Assembly (NCBI RefSeq): GCF_019448235.1
Contig: NZ_CP080409.1
Coordinates: 1,922,001 to 1,986,000 of the forward strand
Direction: 5' to 3'
Length of the DNA stretch: 64,000 nt
Source of the DNA: Nocardioides panacisoli
Lineage (GTDB): Bacteria > Actinomycetota > Actinomycetes > Propionibacteriales > Nocardioidaceae
Shown: positions 9,015 through 17,630 of the stretch, one piece after another
Layout: each line of letters opens with the position of its first letter
How positions within the stretch are numbered: position 1 is the first letter of the stretch
Notes under the pieces: model-generated
The model's input: the letters and a program-made list of their open reading frames with translations, nothing else
Database searches by the model: none
What the model was told of the DNA's origin: nothing
Position numbers and translations under genes: made by a program

Positions 9015-9524
9015 ATGAGCATGTCGACCCCGGGCGCACGCCCCGGCTCGCCCCTGACGCTGGAGTTCCCGCAGTCGCTCGCCGTCTACGACGACTACGC
9101 AGCGGCACAGAAGAGCGTCGACTTCCTCTCCGACGAGGAGTTCCCGGTCGAGCACCTGATGATCGTCGGCACCGACCTCAAGCGCATCGAGCGCATCACC
9201 GGACGGCTCAACTGGGGCAGGGTCGCCGTCGGCGGCATCGTCTCGGGCCTGTGGCTCGGCATCTTCGTCGGCCTGATCTTCGCGCTCTTCACCACCTCCA
9301 GCACCTGGCAGGTGCTGCTGAGCACGGCCTTCATCGGCGCCACCTTCGGCCTGGTGTGGGCACTGATCGGCTACGCCTTCACCCGCGGCCAGCGCGACTT
9401 CTCCTCCGTCACCCAGGTCGTGGCCACGAAGTACGAGATCCTCGTGGAGCACAAGCACGCCGCCCGGGCGCGGGAGCTCCTCGCCCGGCTCCCCGGAGCC
9501 CTGCCCGACCCGTTCGCCCAGTAG
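9015..9524 (+). CDS. General stress protein (YflT-like) with two transmembrane helices
   Basis: A 169-residue protein. The N-terminal part (about 17-62, SLAVYDDYAAAQKSVDFLSDEEFPVEHLMIVG) resembles the general-stress protein 17M/YflT domain; it is followed by two glycine-rich membrane helices (about 69-92 and 99-121) and a cytosolic tail. Actinobacterial members are often annotated as general stress or magnesium-transport-like proteins; no catalytic residues are evident. The ATG at 9015 follows CATACT by 7 nt; an alternative ATG is two codons on. It stands alone between divergent gabD2 and a convergent aldehyde dehydrogenase gene. Confidence 0.8.
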   Translation: MSMSTPGARPGSPLTLEFPQSLAVYDDYAAAQKSVDFLSDEEFPVEHLMIVGTDLKRIERITGRLNWGRVAVGGIVSGLWLGIFVGLIFALFTTSSTWQVLLSTAFIGATFGLVWALIGYAFTRGQRDFSSVTQVVATKYEILVEHKHAARARELLARLPGALPDPFAQ

Positions 9525-9550
9525 CGCGGCCCACCCGCACCACCGACGGG

Positions 9551-11008
9551 TCAGCCCAGGTCGGGCACGGTGAGGTAGACCGACTTGAGCTCGGTGTACT
9601 GCGCCAGCCCCTCGGGACCGAACTCGCGCCCGATGCCCGAGGCCTTGAAGCCGCCGAACGGGGCAGCGAAGTCCATCGTGTAGGTGTTCACGCCGTAGGT
9701 GCCGGTCCGGACCCGGCGGGCGACGTCGAGGCCGGCGTCCTGGTCGGCGGTCCACACGGTGCCGGCGAGCCCGTAGTCGGAGTCGTTGGCGATCCGTACG
9801 GCGTCCTCGACGTCGTCGTAGCCGATCACCGACAACACCGGCCCGAAGATCTCCTCCCGCGCGATGCGCATGCCGTTGTCGACGCCGGCGAAGACCGTCG
9901 GGCGGACGTACCAGCCCCGGTCGAGACCCTCGGGCATCCCGTCACCGCCGGCCACCAGCCGGGCCCCCTCGGACTGCCCGGTGCCGATGTAGCCCCGCAC
10001 CCGCTCCTGCTGGCGTTGCGCGACCATCGGTCCGATCTCGGTGGCCTCCTCGAGCGGATCGCCCACGACCAGCGCGGCGGCCATCTCGCCCAGCGCGTCG
10101 GCGACCTCGTCGTGGCGGGAGCGGCTGACCAGGACCCGCGTCTGCGCGACGCAGGCCTGGCCGGAGTTCATGAACCCGACGAACTTCAGCCCCTCCACGA
10201 CCGCGTCGAGGTCGGCATCGTCCAGCACGATCGCTGCCGACTTGCCGCCGAGCTCGAGCGAGCAGCGCTTGAGCTGCTCACCGCAGACCGCACCGATACG
10301 GCGCCCTGCGGCGGTCGAACCGGTGAAGGCCACCTTGTCCACGCCCGGGTGGGCGACCAGGCGCTCCCCCACCTCCCGACCCGCCGCGACGAAGTTGACC
10401 ACGCCGGGCGGCAGTCCGGCCTCGGCGAAGAGCTCGGCCATCAGGTAGCAGTCCAGCGGGCTCTCCGGCGCCGGCTTCACCACGACCGTGCAGCCCGCGA
10501 GCAGCGCAGGGACCACCTTCGACATCACGGTGAACTGCGGCACGTTCCACGGCGGGATCGCCGCGACGACCCCCACCGGCTCGTGGCGCACCAGGACGTC
10601 CCCGCCGAGGGCACCGGGCCGCGTCGCCTCCCAGGGGAACCCCCGCGCGATGCCCAGGAACGCCTCGACCTGCATCCACGGCGCCGGCGACTGCGCGAGG
10701 TTGCTGAACGTGATCGGGCTGCCCATCTCGGTCGAGATCACCTCGGCCATGTCGCCCAACCGGGCGGCATACAGCGCGGAGAAGGTCGCGACCACCTCGA
10801 TCCGCTCCTCCGGCGTCATCCGTGGCCAGGGCCCCTCGTCGAAGGCGCGACGAGCGGCGGCGACCGCGGTGTCGATGTCGGCCCGCGACCCCGCCGGCAC
10901 CCGGGCGACGACCTCCTCGCTGTGCGGAGAGACGACCTCGAGCACGGCGTCGGTCGCGGGGGCCGCCCACGTGCCGTCGATGTAGAAGGTCTCGCGGTCC
11001 AGGTTCAT
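9551..11008 (-). CDS. Aldehyde dehydrogenase family protein
   Basis: A 485-residue NAD(P)+-dependent aldehyde dehydrogenase with E252 (LELGGKSAA), catalytic C286 (NSGQACVAQT) and the FTGSTAAGR cofactor loop at 228-236. Length is normal. The substrate is unknown; this subgroup is common in actinobacterial lipid or terpenoid breakdown clusters. The ATG at 11008 has GGAGG 6 nt upstream and forms ATGA with the stop of the DUF7064/7065-like gene. It is the last gene of the 13286-to-9551 operon, which runs phosphotransferase-like, DUF7064/7065-like, aldehyde dehydrogenase. Confidence 0.9.
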   Translation of the reverse strand: MNLDRETFYIDGTWAAPATDAVLEVVSPHSEEVVARVPAGSRADIDTAVAAARRAFDEGPWPRMTPEERIEVVATFSALYAARLGDMAEVISTEMGSPITFSNLAQSPAPWMQVEAFLGIARGFPWEATRPGALGGDVLVRHEPVGVVAAIPPWNVPQFTVMSKVVPALLAGCTVVVKPAPESPLDCYLMAELFAEAGLPPGVVNFVAAGREVGERLVAHPGVDKVAFTGSTAAGRRIGAVCGEQLKRCSLELGGKSAAIVLDDADLDAVVEGLKFVGFMNSGQACVAQTRVLVSRSRHDEVADALGEMAAALVVGDPLEEATEIGPMVAQRQQERVRGYIGTGQSEGARLVAGGDGMPEGLDRGWYVRPTVFAGVDNGMRIAREEIFGPVLSVIGYDDVEDAVRIANDSDYGLAGTVWTADQDAGLDVARRVRTGTYGVNTYTMDFAAPFGGFKASGIGREFGPEGLAQYTELKSVYLTVPDLG

Positions 11009-12150
11009 GGTGTTCCTCCGGAAGTGTCGAACCAGTCGGCGAAGCCGCTGGGGTCGTGGCGGCCCAGCGGGCCGTGCTCGAACATCCCCCAGCCCTCGGC
11101 ACCCGCCAGCCCGGCGCCGTACGCCGTCGCGCGGGCCACGTGGTCGGTCACGCCGAACATCAACCGGCCCGCGACGTCGGGGTGGGTCAGGTCGTAGGTG
11201 CGGCGTTCGGTGAATCCCGCACCCCGCCAGGTGCCGTGGGTCCAGTCCGGGTCGCCGCCGTAGCCGCCACCGACGTGCAGCGGCACGTCCAGCCGGCACT
11301 CCACCTCGACCGTGAACGGCTCGCCGTCGGGCAGGGTGCAGTGCAGCGTCGCTCCGGTCGGGGTGCGGGTGCCGGGCCGGTAGCGGACGTCGACGCGGGG
11401 CCAGCCAAGCTGCTCCACGCGCCCGTCGGCGAACACCCGGTGGCAGTCATTGAGACTGCGGTGGCCGTCGGGCTCCTCCTGGATGATCACCACGACGGCG
11501 AAGTCCTCGAACTGGAGCGGCACGTAGACCCACCACATGCCGCCGAACTCCGGCGCCGCCGGACGTCCCGGCGCCGGCGCCTCGCCGACCGGCCGGATGC
11601 CCCAGGACCGGTCACGGGTGCCGCACCAGGTGTCCTCGTCGACGGAGAGCTCCTCGCCGTCGACGAGGATGGTGCCGGCCCAGTTGCCCACCTGGGCGAA
11701 GCGCTGGGCGTCCAGGGTGGTGCGCGAGCCCTGCAGCAGCAGGTGGCGCTGTTCCTGCAGCACCGGGAAGGCCCCGGTCCAGGTGAGGTCCAGCGCCACG
11801 CCCTCGGTCTCCTCCAGCACGATGCGCACCCGCCGCAACGGCTCGAGGACCTCGACCCGGTAGCCGCCGACCCGCTGTGCGAGCAGGTCCTCGCCGGGGT
11901 CGAGCGCATCGGAGAGGTGCACCGCCGTCTGCTCCGCACCGCGCCGTAGCAGGACGAAGGCGTCCTTGGTGCCGAGATTGGGGTAGAACCCCATGCCGGT
12001 GACGAGGAAGAGGTCGCCGGTGCGGTCGTGGGCGTTGAGGTAGCACCGGTCGTAGAAGTTGGTGTCGGTGTGGACCGGGCGGGCGATCGGCGCGGCCGCC
12101 TGGTGGACCGGGTACTCGTCGGTGGGACCGATCGCGTCGTAGACGCCCAT
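11005..12150 (-). CDS. Uncharacterised protein, DUF7064/DUF7065-like (possible lipocalin-fold)
   Basis: A 381-residue soluble protein without membrane segments. It is rich in aromatic and beta-forming sequence (DTNFYDRCYLNAHDRTGDLFLVTGMGFYPN, GMWWVYVPLQFEDFAVVVIIQEEPDGHRSLND) with a C-terminal YGGDPDWTHGTWRG stretch. From memory these features fit the DUF7064/DUF7065 proteins found with acyl-CoA dehydrogenases and aminoglycoside-phosphotransferase-like proteins in actinobacteria, and a CrtC/AttH-like double-lipocalin fold is possible; I am not certain. It overlaps both neighbours by ATGA, so its product probably works with them. Confidence 0.6.
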   Translation of the reverse strand: MGVYDAIGPTDEYPVHQAAAPIARPVHTDTNFYDRCYLNAHDRTGDLFLVTGMGFYPNLGTKDAFVLLRRGAEQTAVHLSDALDPGEDLLAQRVGGYRVEVLEPLRRVRIVLEETEGVALDLTWTGAFPVLQEQRHLLLQGSRTTLDAQRFAQVGNWAGTILVDGEELSVDEDTWCGTRDRSWGIRPVGEAPAPGRPAAPEFGGMWWVYVPLQFEDFAVVVIIQEEPDGHRSLNDCHRVFADGRVEQLGWPRVDVRYRPGTRTPTGATLHCTLPDGEPFTVEVECRLDVPLHVGGGYGGDPDWTHGTWRGAGFTERRTYDLTHPDVAGRLMFGVTDHVARATAYGAGLAGAEGWGMFEHGPLGRHDPSGFADWFDTSGGTP

Positions 12151-13286
12151 CAGGCGCCCACCTCCTCGAGCAGCCGCTCCACGAGCGGCCGGTGGTGGTA
12201 GACGCTCTCCACGTCCTCGGGCTGCTCGATCTCGCCGAAGTGCACCTGCCGCACGCTGGTGCGGAGGAAGACGCAGCACCACTGCACCGCGGCGTGCACC
12301 TGGTGCCAGGTGAGGTCGCCGACGGTGACACCGGTCCGGTCGGCGTACGCCGCCACCACGTCGTCGGGCCGCAGCACGTCGGGCAGCCCGGGCAGTCCCA
12401 GCGCGGTCGCGATCTCGTCGAAGACCCGGTGGGCGAAGACCAGCCAGGCGAGGTCCATCTCCCGTGGCCCGAGCGTGGCCATCTCCCAGTCGAGGACGGC
12501 CGCGGGCTCGAACCCGTCGTAGAGGACGTTGCCGATCCGCGCGTCCCCCCAGCACAGCACGGGCGCGTCGGTCGCGGGCTCGTTGGCCGCCAGCCAGGCG
12601 AGTCCGCGCTCGACCAGTGGGGAGCGGCCGAGCCCCTGCGCGCCGAACTCGTACCACGCACGGGTCCGCGCGAGGTTGCGCGCCAGGACGGTGTCCCCGT
12701 CGTGTCCGCCCCTCGCCGGGTCGAGGAAGGCGAACCGCTCCGGCGCCTCGGGGATCCCGTGCAGTCGGGCGATGACCTCGACCGTGGCGCGTTGCAGTCG
12801 TCCCCGGTTCACGGCGGTCGCGTCGGCGAACCAGTTGTCGCCGAAGGTGTAGGGCAGGACATCGGGTGGGACCCGCCCGGGCACCCGGTCCATGAAGAAG
12901 AACGGCGTGCCGAGGACGTCGCCGGTCGGCTCGAGCCAGCGCACCCGCGGCACGGGCACGTCGGTGAGCTCGCGCGCGAGCCGCATCGCGTCGTACTGGT
13001 CGTCGAGCCGGTAGTCGGGGAAGACCGGGACGTCCGCGGCGGCGGGCGCGACGCGGACGACGTACTCCCCCACCCGGGGCGCGCCGTCGTGCAGCCACGC
13101 CACGTCGAGGACGACGGTCTCACTGGACATCCCGTTGCTGTCGACGCCCTCGTGCAGGGTCACGCGAGGGCCGGCACCCGGCGGGAGCACGCCGGCGAGC
13201 CACTCCTCGAGCGCCACGCGTACGCCGTCGGCGTCGCGGCTCGTGCGCTGCAGTGCGAGGTCTGCCGGGGGCGGGGCGTCGGACAC
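12150..13286 (-). CDS. Phosphotransferase family protein (aminoglycoside phosphotransferase-like fold)
   Basis: A 378-residue kinase-fold protein. The catalytic loop is CWGDARIGNVLYD, where W replaces the usual His before GD, and the metal-binding motif is VLDWEMATLG. Such FadE36-like proteins occur beside acyl-CoA dehydrogenases and presumably phosphorylate a small molecule or intermediate rather than an antibiotic. The GTG start at 13286 has AGGAGG about 6 nt upstream. It is first gene of the operon through the DUF7064/7065-like and aldehyde dehydrogenase genes; its promoter region carries a KstR-like palindrome between -35 and -10. Confidence 0.8.
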   Translation of the reverse strand: MSDAPPPADLALQRTSRDADGVRVALEEWLAGVLPPGAGPRVTLHEGVDSNGMSSETVVLDVAWLHDGAPRVGEYVVRVAPAAADVPVFPDYRLDDQYDAMRLARELTDVPVPRVRWLEPTGDVLGTPFFFMDRVPGRVPPDVLPYTFGDNWFADATAVNRGRLQRATVEVIARLHGIPEAPERFAFLDPARGGHDGDTVLARNLARTRAWYEFGAQGLGRSPLVERGLAWLAANEPATDAPVLCWGDARIGNVLYDGFEPAAVLDWEMATLGPREMDLAWLVFAHRVFDEIATALGLPGLPDVLRPDDVVAAYADRTGVTVGDLTWHQVHAAVQWCCVFLRTSVRQVHFGEIEQPEDVESVYHHRPLVERLLEEVGA

Positions 13287-13317
13287 GGCCGACCTCCTGA
13301 TCGTCGAGGGACGACCA

Positions 13318-13346
13318 GATTCCTAGAACAAGTTCTAGGTTGTCAA
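13318..13346 (-). promoter_or_regulatory. Promoter with embedded TetR/KstR-type operator
   Basis: On the minus strand TTGACA (13341-13346) is followed about 16 nt later by AGGAAT. Between them is CCTAGAAC-AA-GTTCTAGG (13322-13339), two perfect 8-bp arms, whose core TAGAACAAGTTCTA fits the KstR consensus TnnAACnnGTTnnA. A repressor bound here would block RNA polymerase at the operon starting at 13286. The adjacent TetR gene product or a distant KstR are both candidates. Confidence 0.65.
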
Positions 13347-13356
13347 TGGTTGGCGA

Positions 13357-13959
13357 TCACGGACGCAGCAACCGGACGACCGTGTCGACCATGCCCCCGA
13401 TGTCCACCGCGTAGACCTGCGCGTGGATCTCGTGGCCCTCGACCACGGCGTGCAGGATCTCCGCGCACGCCGTGGGCGGGATGTCGGTGCGCAGGAAGCC
13501 GCGAGCAGCCAGCTCCTCACAGAACCGGACCAGCTCCCTCTGCCAGCCCTGGTAGAAGGTCCGGATGGCCGCGACGTGGTGCTCGTTGTGCTTCACCGAC
13601 TGCCAGAACTCCGCCAGCAGCAGTCCCCACGGGTTCGGGGTGGGCACGACCCCTGCGAGTCGGGCGAAGGTCGCTGCGACGACCTCCTCGATGGTGATGA
13701 GGGCGGGGTCGCGGACGACTTCCCACCACTCCCCACGGACCTCGTCGCGGTAGTCCTGCACCGCGAGGAAGAACTCCTCCTTGTTGGCGAAGTGGAAGTA
13801 GAAGCCGCCGCGACCGTGGCCGCTGTCGCGCAGGATGTCCTCGATACTGGTGGCTGCATACCCCTTGGTGGGAAAGCGCTCGAAACCGAGCGCGAGGAGA
13901 GAGCGCCGAGTCGCCTCCCGACGGATGTCGAACTTCGATCGTTTCTGGTCGGGTGACAC
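13357..13959 (-). CDS. TetR/AcrR family transcriptional regulator
   Basis: A 200-residue regulator with an N-terminal HTH at about 13-60 (SLLALGFERFPTKGYAATSIEDILRDSGHGRGGFYFHFANKEEFFLAV) and a ligand-binding C-terminal domain. It is not recognisably KstR. GTG at 13959 follows TAAGGT (13966-13971) by 6 nt, a leaderless-promoter pattern. Its stop lies 70 nt before the phosphotransferase-like operon, whose promoter has a palindromic operator, so it may control that operon; a different palindrome (14020-14033) lies upstream of its own promoter. Confidence 0.88.
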   Translation of the reverse strand: MSPDQKRSKFDIRREATRRSLLALGFERFPTKGYAATSIEDILRDSGHGRGGFYFHFANKEEFFLAVQDYRDEVRGEWWEVVRDPALITIEEVVAATFARLAGVVPTPNPWGLLLAEFWQSVKHNEHHVAAIRTFYQGWQRELVRFCEELAARGFLRTDIPPTACAEILHAVVEGHEIHAQVYAVDIGGMVDTVVRLLRP

Positions 13960-14019
13960 TGAAGCACCTTAGATCGGTGGGATGAACAGGACGATTCCTG
14001 ACTCCTGGGGCGAAATTGT

Positions 14020-14033
14020 GGACAGCGCTGTCC
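14020..14033. promoter_or_regulatory. Perfect 14-bp palindrome upstream of the TetR gene
   Basis: GGACAGCGCTGTCC is a perfect palindrome about 50-60 bp upstream of the likely start of the TetR gene at 13959, just upstream of where a -35 would be. It is a plausible autoregulatory operator or activator site. The surrounding gap (13960-14120) also has an 8-bp inverted repeat, 14056-14063 with 14093-14100, that may act as a weak terminator for the acyl-CoA dehydrogenase operon. Confidence 0.4.
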
Positions 14034-14120
14034 GAACTTGCGACAATCAACGGCGTTGGCCGGTCCGGTTGTGTCTGGGGGGAGCAATCGGGCCGGCCAA
14101 ACAATGCCACATGCCCGCGA

Positions 14121-15209
14121 TCAGGCCGGCAGGTCGACCATCCCCGCGAGCGCGGCGCGGTGGGCGCCGGGCGTCCCGAGCGCGATCTGGTCGGCCTTCG
14201 CACGCTTGAGGTAGAGGTGCGCCGGGTGCTCCCAGGTCATCCCGACACCACCGTGGAGCTGCACCGCCTCCTCCGCTGCGGTCACGGCGACGTCGCTGCA
14301 GTAGGCCTGTGCCAGCGCGGTCGCGACATCGGCATCGGCGTCCTCGGCCGCGAGGGCAGCGGCGGCGTACCGTGCGGCGGCGGCCGCGGACTCCACCGAC
14401 GCGTACAGGTCGGCGAGACGGTGCTTGAGGGCCTGGAAGCCGCCGACGACCCGGCCGAACTGGCGCCGCTCCTTCAGGTGGGCGAGCGTCGCCTCCAGGC
14501 ACCAACGGGCGACCCCGAGCTGCTCGGAGGCGAGCAGTGCCGCTCCCGCCCGGAGACCGGCGCGGATCGACGCCTCGGCGTCGGTGAGCACCAGTTCGCC
14601 GTGCACCCCGTCCAGCTCGACGTCGGCGAGCTGGCGCGTCATGTCCAGCGAGACCACCGGCGTCACCGTGGCGTCCGCGGTCGCGACGAGGTGGAGGTCG
14701 ATCCCACCGTCGGCCGCGACGGGCACGAGCAGCCGGTCGGACTCGAGCACCCCGGCGACGCTGGTCACCGATCCCCGCAGCCCTGCGTCCTCACGGGCCA
14801 CCGACGGCAACGGCGCGCGGGGCGCGGTCGACAGCGGCACCAGCAGCGCAGCGGTGCTCTCCCCCACGGCCAGGGCGTCCACCAGGTCGTGCGTGCTGTG
14901 TCCCAGGACCGTCGTGGCGATGACGGCACTGGTGAGGAACGGCGTCGGCGCGACCGCCCGACCCAGCTCCTCCAGGACGACGGCGGCCTCGACCGCAGTC
15001 GCGCCGGTGCCGCCGCGCTCCTCGGGCACGAGCAGCCCGGCGAGGCCCAGCTCGGTGGCGATCCCCCGCTGCACCGTGGCGACCAGGGACCGGTCACCGT
15101 CGTAGAGCGCAGTGACGGCAGCGGTGCCGCACCGATCGGCGAGGAAGTCACGCACCGCAGCGCGCAGGTCGTCCTCCAGGTCGGTGGCGAGCAGGTTCAG
15201 CTCGGTCAC
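14121..15209 (-). CDS. Acyl-CoA dehydrogenase family protein, small-subunit type
   Basis: A 362-residue acyl-CoA dehydrogenase homologue. The middle domain lacks the canonical FAD-binding EPGAGSD motif, while the C-terminus keeps RRQFGRVVGGFQALKHRLAD and VQLHGGVGMTWEHPAHLYLKRAK. This shape matches the partner subunit of the alpha2-beta2 heterotetrameric dehydrogenases known from actinobacterial steroid side-chain breakdown (FadE26-FadE27 and similar). The likely mate is the next gene upstream (15206-16396), joined through a GTGA overlap. GTG 15209 has AAGGAG upstream. It is the last gene of the six-gene operon. Confidence 0.85.
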   Translation of the reverse strand: MTELNLLATDLEDDLRAAVRDFLADRCGTAAVTALYDGDRSLVATVQRGIATELGLAGLLVPEERGGTGATAVEAAVVLEELGRAVAPTPFLTSAVIATTVLGHSTHDLVDALAVGESTAALLVPLSTAPRAPLPSVAREDAGLRGSVTSVAGVLESDRLLVPVAADGGIDLHLVATADATVTPVVSLDMTRQLADVELDGVHGELVLTDAEASIRAGLRAGAALLASEQLGVARWCLEATLAHLKERRQFGRVVGGFQALKHRLADLYASVESAAAAARYAAAALAAEDADADVATALAQAYCSDVAVTAAEEAVQLHGGVGMTWEHPAHLYLKRAKADQIALGTPGAHRAALAGMVDLPA

Positions 15210-16396
15210 TTCGGCAGCTCCTTCCACGGGATGTCCTTGTCCTCTCGCCGTTCCGCCGGCAATCCGAGGACCCGCTCGGCGACGACGTTGCGCAGGATCT
15301 CCGACGTCCCGCCCTCGATCGAGTTGCCCTTCGCGCGCAGGTAGCGATAGACCGCGTCGCGGCCGGTGAAGTCGACGACGTCGGGCCGCACCATCTCCCA
15401 GCCCGGCTCGCTGGAGTAGCGCAGACCCTCCTCGCCGAGCAGCTCCAACTCCAGGCCGCTGAGCTGCTGGGCGAGGCGTGCGAAGGAGAGCTTCATCGCG
15501 GCCCCCTCGGGCCCGGGCTGCCCCTGGGCGAGCTTCTGGCGCAGCCGCGACCCGGTCAGCCGCGCCACCTCGGACTCGACCCACAGCCGCATCAGACGGT
15601 CGTGGAGCTCCGGCGTACGCCGCTCGGGATGGTCACGCCACGTCTGCGCGACCACGCCGACCATGCCGCTCTCGCGCGGCATCGCGCGACCGCCGATGGC
15701 GACCCGCTCGTTGTTGAGCGTGGCGTTGGCGACCTTCCACCCCTCCCCCTCGGCACCGAGGCGGTCGGCGTCGGGGATGCGGACGTCGGTGAGGAACACC
15801 TCGTTGAACTCGGCCTCGCCGGTGATCTGGCGCAGCGGCCGCACCTCGACGCCCGGATCGGTCATGTCGCACAGGAAGTAGGTCAGGCCCCCGTGCTTGG
15901 GGACGTCGGGATCGGTGCGTGCGACGAGGATGGCGCGGCTGGCGTTGTGGGCACCGGAGGTCCACACCTTCTGCCCGTTGACCACCCAGGCGTCGCCGTC
16001 GCGGACCGCGCGGGTGCCGATCGCGGCGAGGTCGGACCCGGCACCGGGCTCACTGAAGAGCTGGCACCAGATCTCCCGCCCGGTCCACAGCGGCTTCAGG
16101 AACCGCTGCTTCTGCTCCTCGGTGCCGAAGGCCAGGATCGTCGGTGCGGCCATGCCGAGGCCGATGCCGTTGGTGGTCGACCGGTTGTCCGGCGCACCCG
16201 CCTCGGCGAACAGCCGGTTCACCTCCGACTGTGCCTCCTGGGGCAGCCCGAGGCCACCGTGGCCCTCGGGGAAGTGCACCCAGGCCAGGCCGGCGTCGTA
16301 CCGCGCGTCGAGCCACTCCTGCGGGTCGGTGGCCGCCGGGTCGTGCTCGGCGAGGAACTCACCGACCCGTGCCGCGAGGTCGCTCGACGCGGCCAT
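15206..16396 (-). CDS. Acyl-CoA dehydrogenase, large-subunit type
   Basis: A 396-residue FAD-dependent enzyme that introduces an alpha-beta double bond into acyl-CoA. It has CQLFSEPGAGSDLAAIGTRAVRDGD, VVNGQKVWTSGAHNASRAILVARTD and a C-terminal NSIEGGTSEILRNVVAERVLGLP. The substrate is unknown. The ATG at 16396 shares ATGA with the acyl-CoA dehydrogenase gene upstream, and its TGA overlaps the GTG of the small-subunit-like gene, so this pair is a candidate heterotetramer. Longer in-frame extensions upstream lie in the neighbouring gene and were rejected. Confidence 0.92.
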   Translation of the reverse strand: MAASSDLAARVGEFLAEHDPAATDPQEWLDARYDAGLAWVHFPEGHGGLGLPQEAQSEVNRLFAEAGAPDNRSTTNGIGLGMAAPTILAFGTEEQKQRFLKPLWTGREIWCQLFSEPGAGSDLAAIGTRAVRDGDAWVVNGQKVWTSGAHNASRAILVARTDPDVPKHGGLTYFLCDMTDPGVEVRPLRQITGEAEFNEVFLTDVRIPDADRLGAEGEGWKVANATLNNERVAIGGRAMPRESGMVGVVAQTWRDHPERRTPELHDRLMRLWVESEVARLTGSRLRQKLAQGQPGPEGAAMKLSFARLAQQLSGLELELLGEEGLRYSSEPGWEMVRPDVVDFTGRDAVYRYLRAKGNSIEGGTSEILRNVVAERVLGLPAERREDKDIPWKELPK

Positions 16397-17625
16397 CAGG
16401 CACCCCGCTGCGAGGCCTGCCGCCGCATCTCGTTCTTGGCCAGCGAGTTCTTGTGGACCTCGTCCGGACCGTCGGCGAACCGCAGGGTGCGGATGCCGGC
16501 GTAGGACCGTGCCAGTGGGAAGTCCTGCGACAGGCCACCGGCGCCGTGCACCTGGATCGCCTTGTCCAGGATCCACTGGACCGTCTCCGGGGTGGCGATC
16601 TTGATGGCCTGGATCTCGGTGTGCGCGCCCTTGTTGCCCACGGTGTCCATCAGCCACGCGGTCTTGAGCACCAGCAGCCGCAGCTGCTCGAGCTTGACGC
16701 GCGACTCGGCGATCCAGCCGCGCACCACGCCCTGGTCGGCGATCGGGCGACCGAAGGCGACCCGGCCCTCGGCCCGCTCGCACATGAGCTCGATGGCGCG
16801 CTCGGCGACACCGATGGAGCGCATGCAGTGGTGGATCCGACCGGGACCGAGGCGGGCCTGGGCCACGCCGAATCCGCCACCCTCCTCGCCGATCAGGTTG
16901 GTCGCCGGGACGCGGACGTCGTTGAAGACCAGCTCGGCGTGGCCGCCGTGCTCGTGGTCGTCGTAGCCGAAGACCTCCATGCCGCGCTTGACCTCCAGGC
17001 CCGGGGTGTCCCGCGGCACCAGGATCATCGACTGCTGACGGTGGCGGTCGGCATCCGGGTCGGTCTTGCCCATGACGATGAAGATCTCGCAGTTGGGGTT
17101 CATCGCCCCGGTGATCCACCACTTGCGCCCGTTGAGGACGTACTCGTCGCCGTCACGCACGATCTGGGTGGAGATGTTGGTCGCGTCGGAGGAGGCGACG
17201 TCGGGCTCGGTCATCGCGAACGCGCTGCGGATCTCACCGGCCAGGAGCGGCTCGAGCCACCGGCGGCGCTGCTCGTCGGTGCCGAACATCGACAGCACCT
17301 CCATGTTGCCGGTGTCGGGCGCCGCGCAGTTGAGTGCGGCCGGCGCCAGCTCTCCCGACCGGCCCGTGATCTCGGCCAGCGGTGCGTACTGCAGGTTGGT
17401 CAGGCCGGCGCCCTGGTCGCCGGGCAGGAAGGCGTTCCAGAGGCCGCGGCTGCGGGCCTCTGCCCGGAGCTCGGCCAGCACCGGCACCGAGTCCCAGGCC
17501 CAGCGGTCCTCCAGTGCGGCAATCTGCTCGGCGAAGACCGGCTCAGCCGGGTGGACGTGGTCGTCCATGAACTGCAGCAGGCTGGTGCGCAGCTCCTCGG
17601 TCCTGTCGTCGTGCGCGAAGTCCAT
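16396..17625 (-). CDS. Acyl-CoA dehydrogenase (FadE-like)
   Basis: A 409-residue complete acyl-CoA dehydrogenase with AMTEPDVASSDATNISTQIVRDGDEYVLNGRKWWITGAMNPNC, RIHHCMRSIGVAERAIELMCERA and a C-terminal QVHGAGGLSQDFPLARSYAGIRTLRFADGPDEVHKNSLAK. It resembles long or branched-chain acyl-CoA dehydrogenases found beside FadE36-like phosphotransferases. I chose ATG 17625, with AAGGAG 11 nt upstream; a TTG at 17634 would give a TTGA overlap with the phosphotransferase gene but leaves only 2 nt to the ribosome binding site. The operon runs on through two further acyl-CoA dehydrogenases. Confidence 0.92.
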   Translation of the reverse strand: MDFAHDDRTEELRTSLLQFMDDHVHPAEPVFAEQIAALEDRWAWDSVPVLAELRAEARSRGLWNAFLPGDQGAGLTNLQYAPLAEITGRSGELAPAALNCAAPDTGNMEVLSMFGTDEQRRRWLEPLLAGEIRSAFAMTEPDVASSDATNISTQIVRDGDEYVLNGRKWWITGAMNPNCEIFIVMGKTDPDADRHRQQSMILVPRDTPGLEVKRGMEVFGYDDHEHGGHAELVFNDVRVPATNLIGEEGGGFGVAQARLGPGRIHHCMRSIGVAERAIELMCERAEGRVAFGRPIADQGVVRGWIAESRVKLEQLRLLVLKTAWLMDTVGNKGAHTEIQAIKIATPETVQWILDKAIQVHGAGGLSQDFPLARSYAGIRTLRFADGPDEVHKNSLAKNEMRRQASQRGA

Positions 17626-17630
17626 CAGTG

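Noticed and set aside
8849-9022. N-terminal extension of the succinate-semialdehyde dehydrogenase to 597 residues
   Set aside because: It would overlap the divergent stress-protein region, has no family similarity, and a better start lies at 8848.
7589-11197. A 1202-codon open frame on the plus strand
   Set aside because: It runs antisense through two real aldehyde dehydrogenase genes with intact catalytic motifs; its sequence is low-complexity Arg/Gly/Ala typical of GC-rich shadow frames.
14056-14100. Possible strong terminator or riboswitch in the gap before the TetR gene
   Set aside because: Only an 8-bp stem with a 29-nt loop; no aptamer pattern recognised. Kept as a weak remark only.
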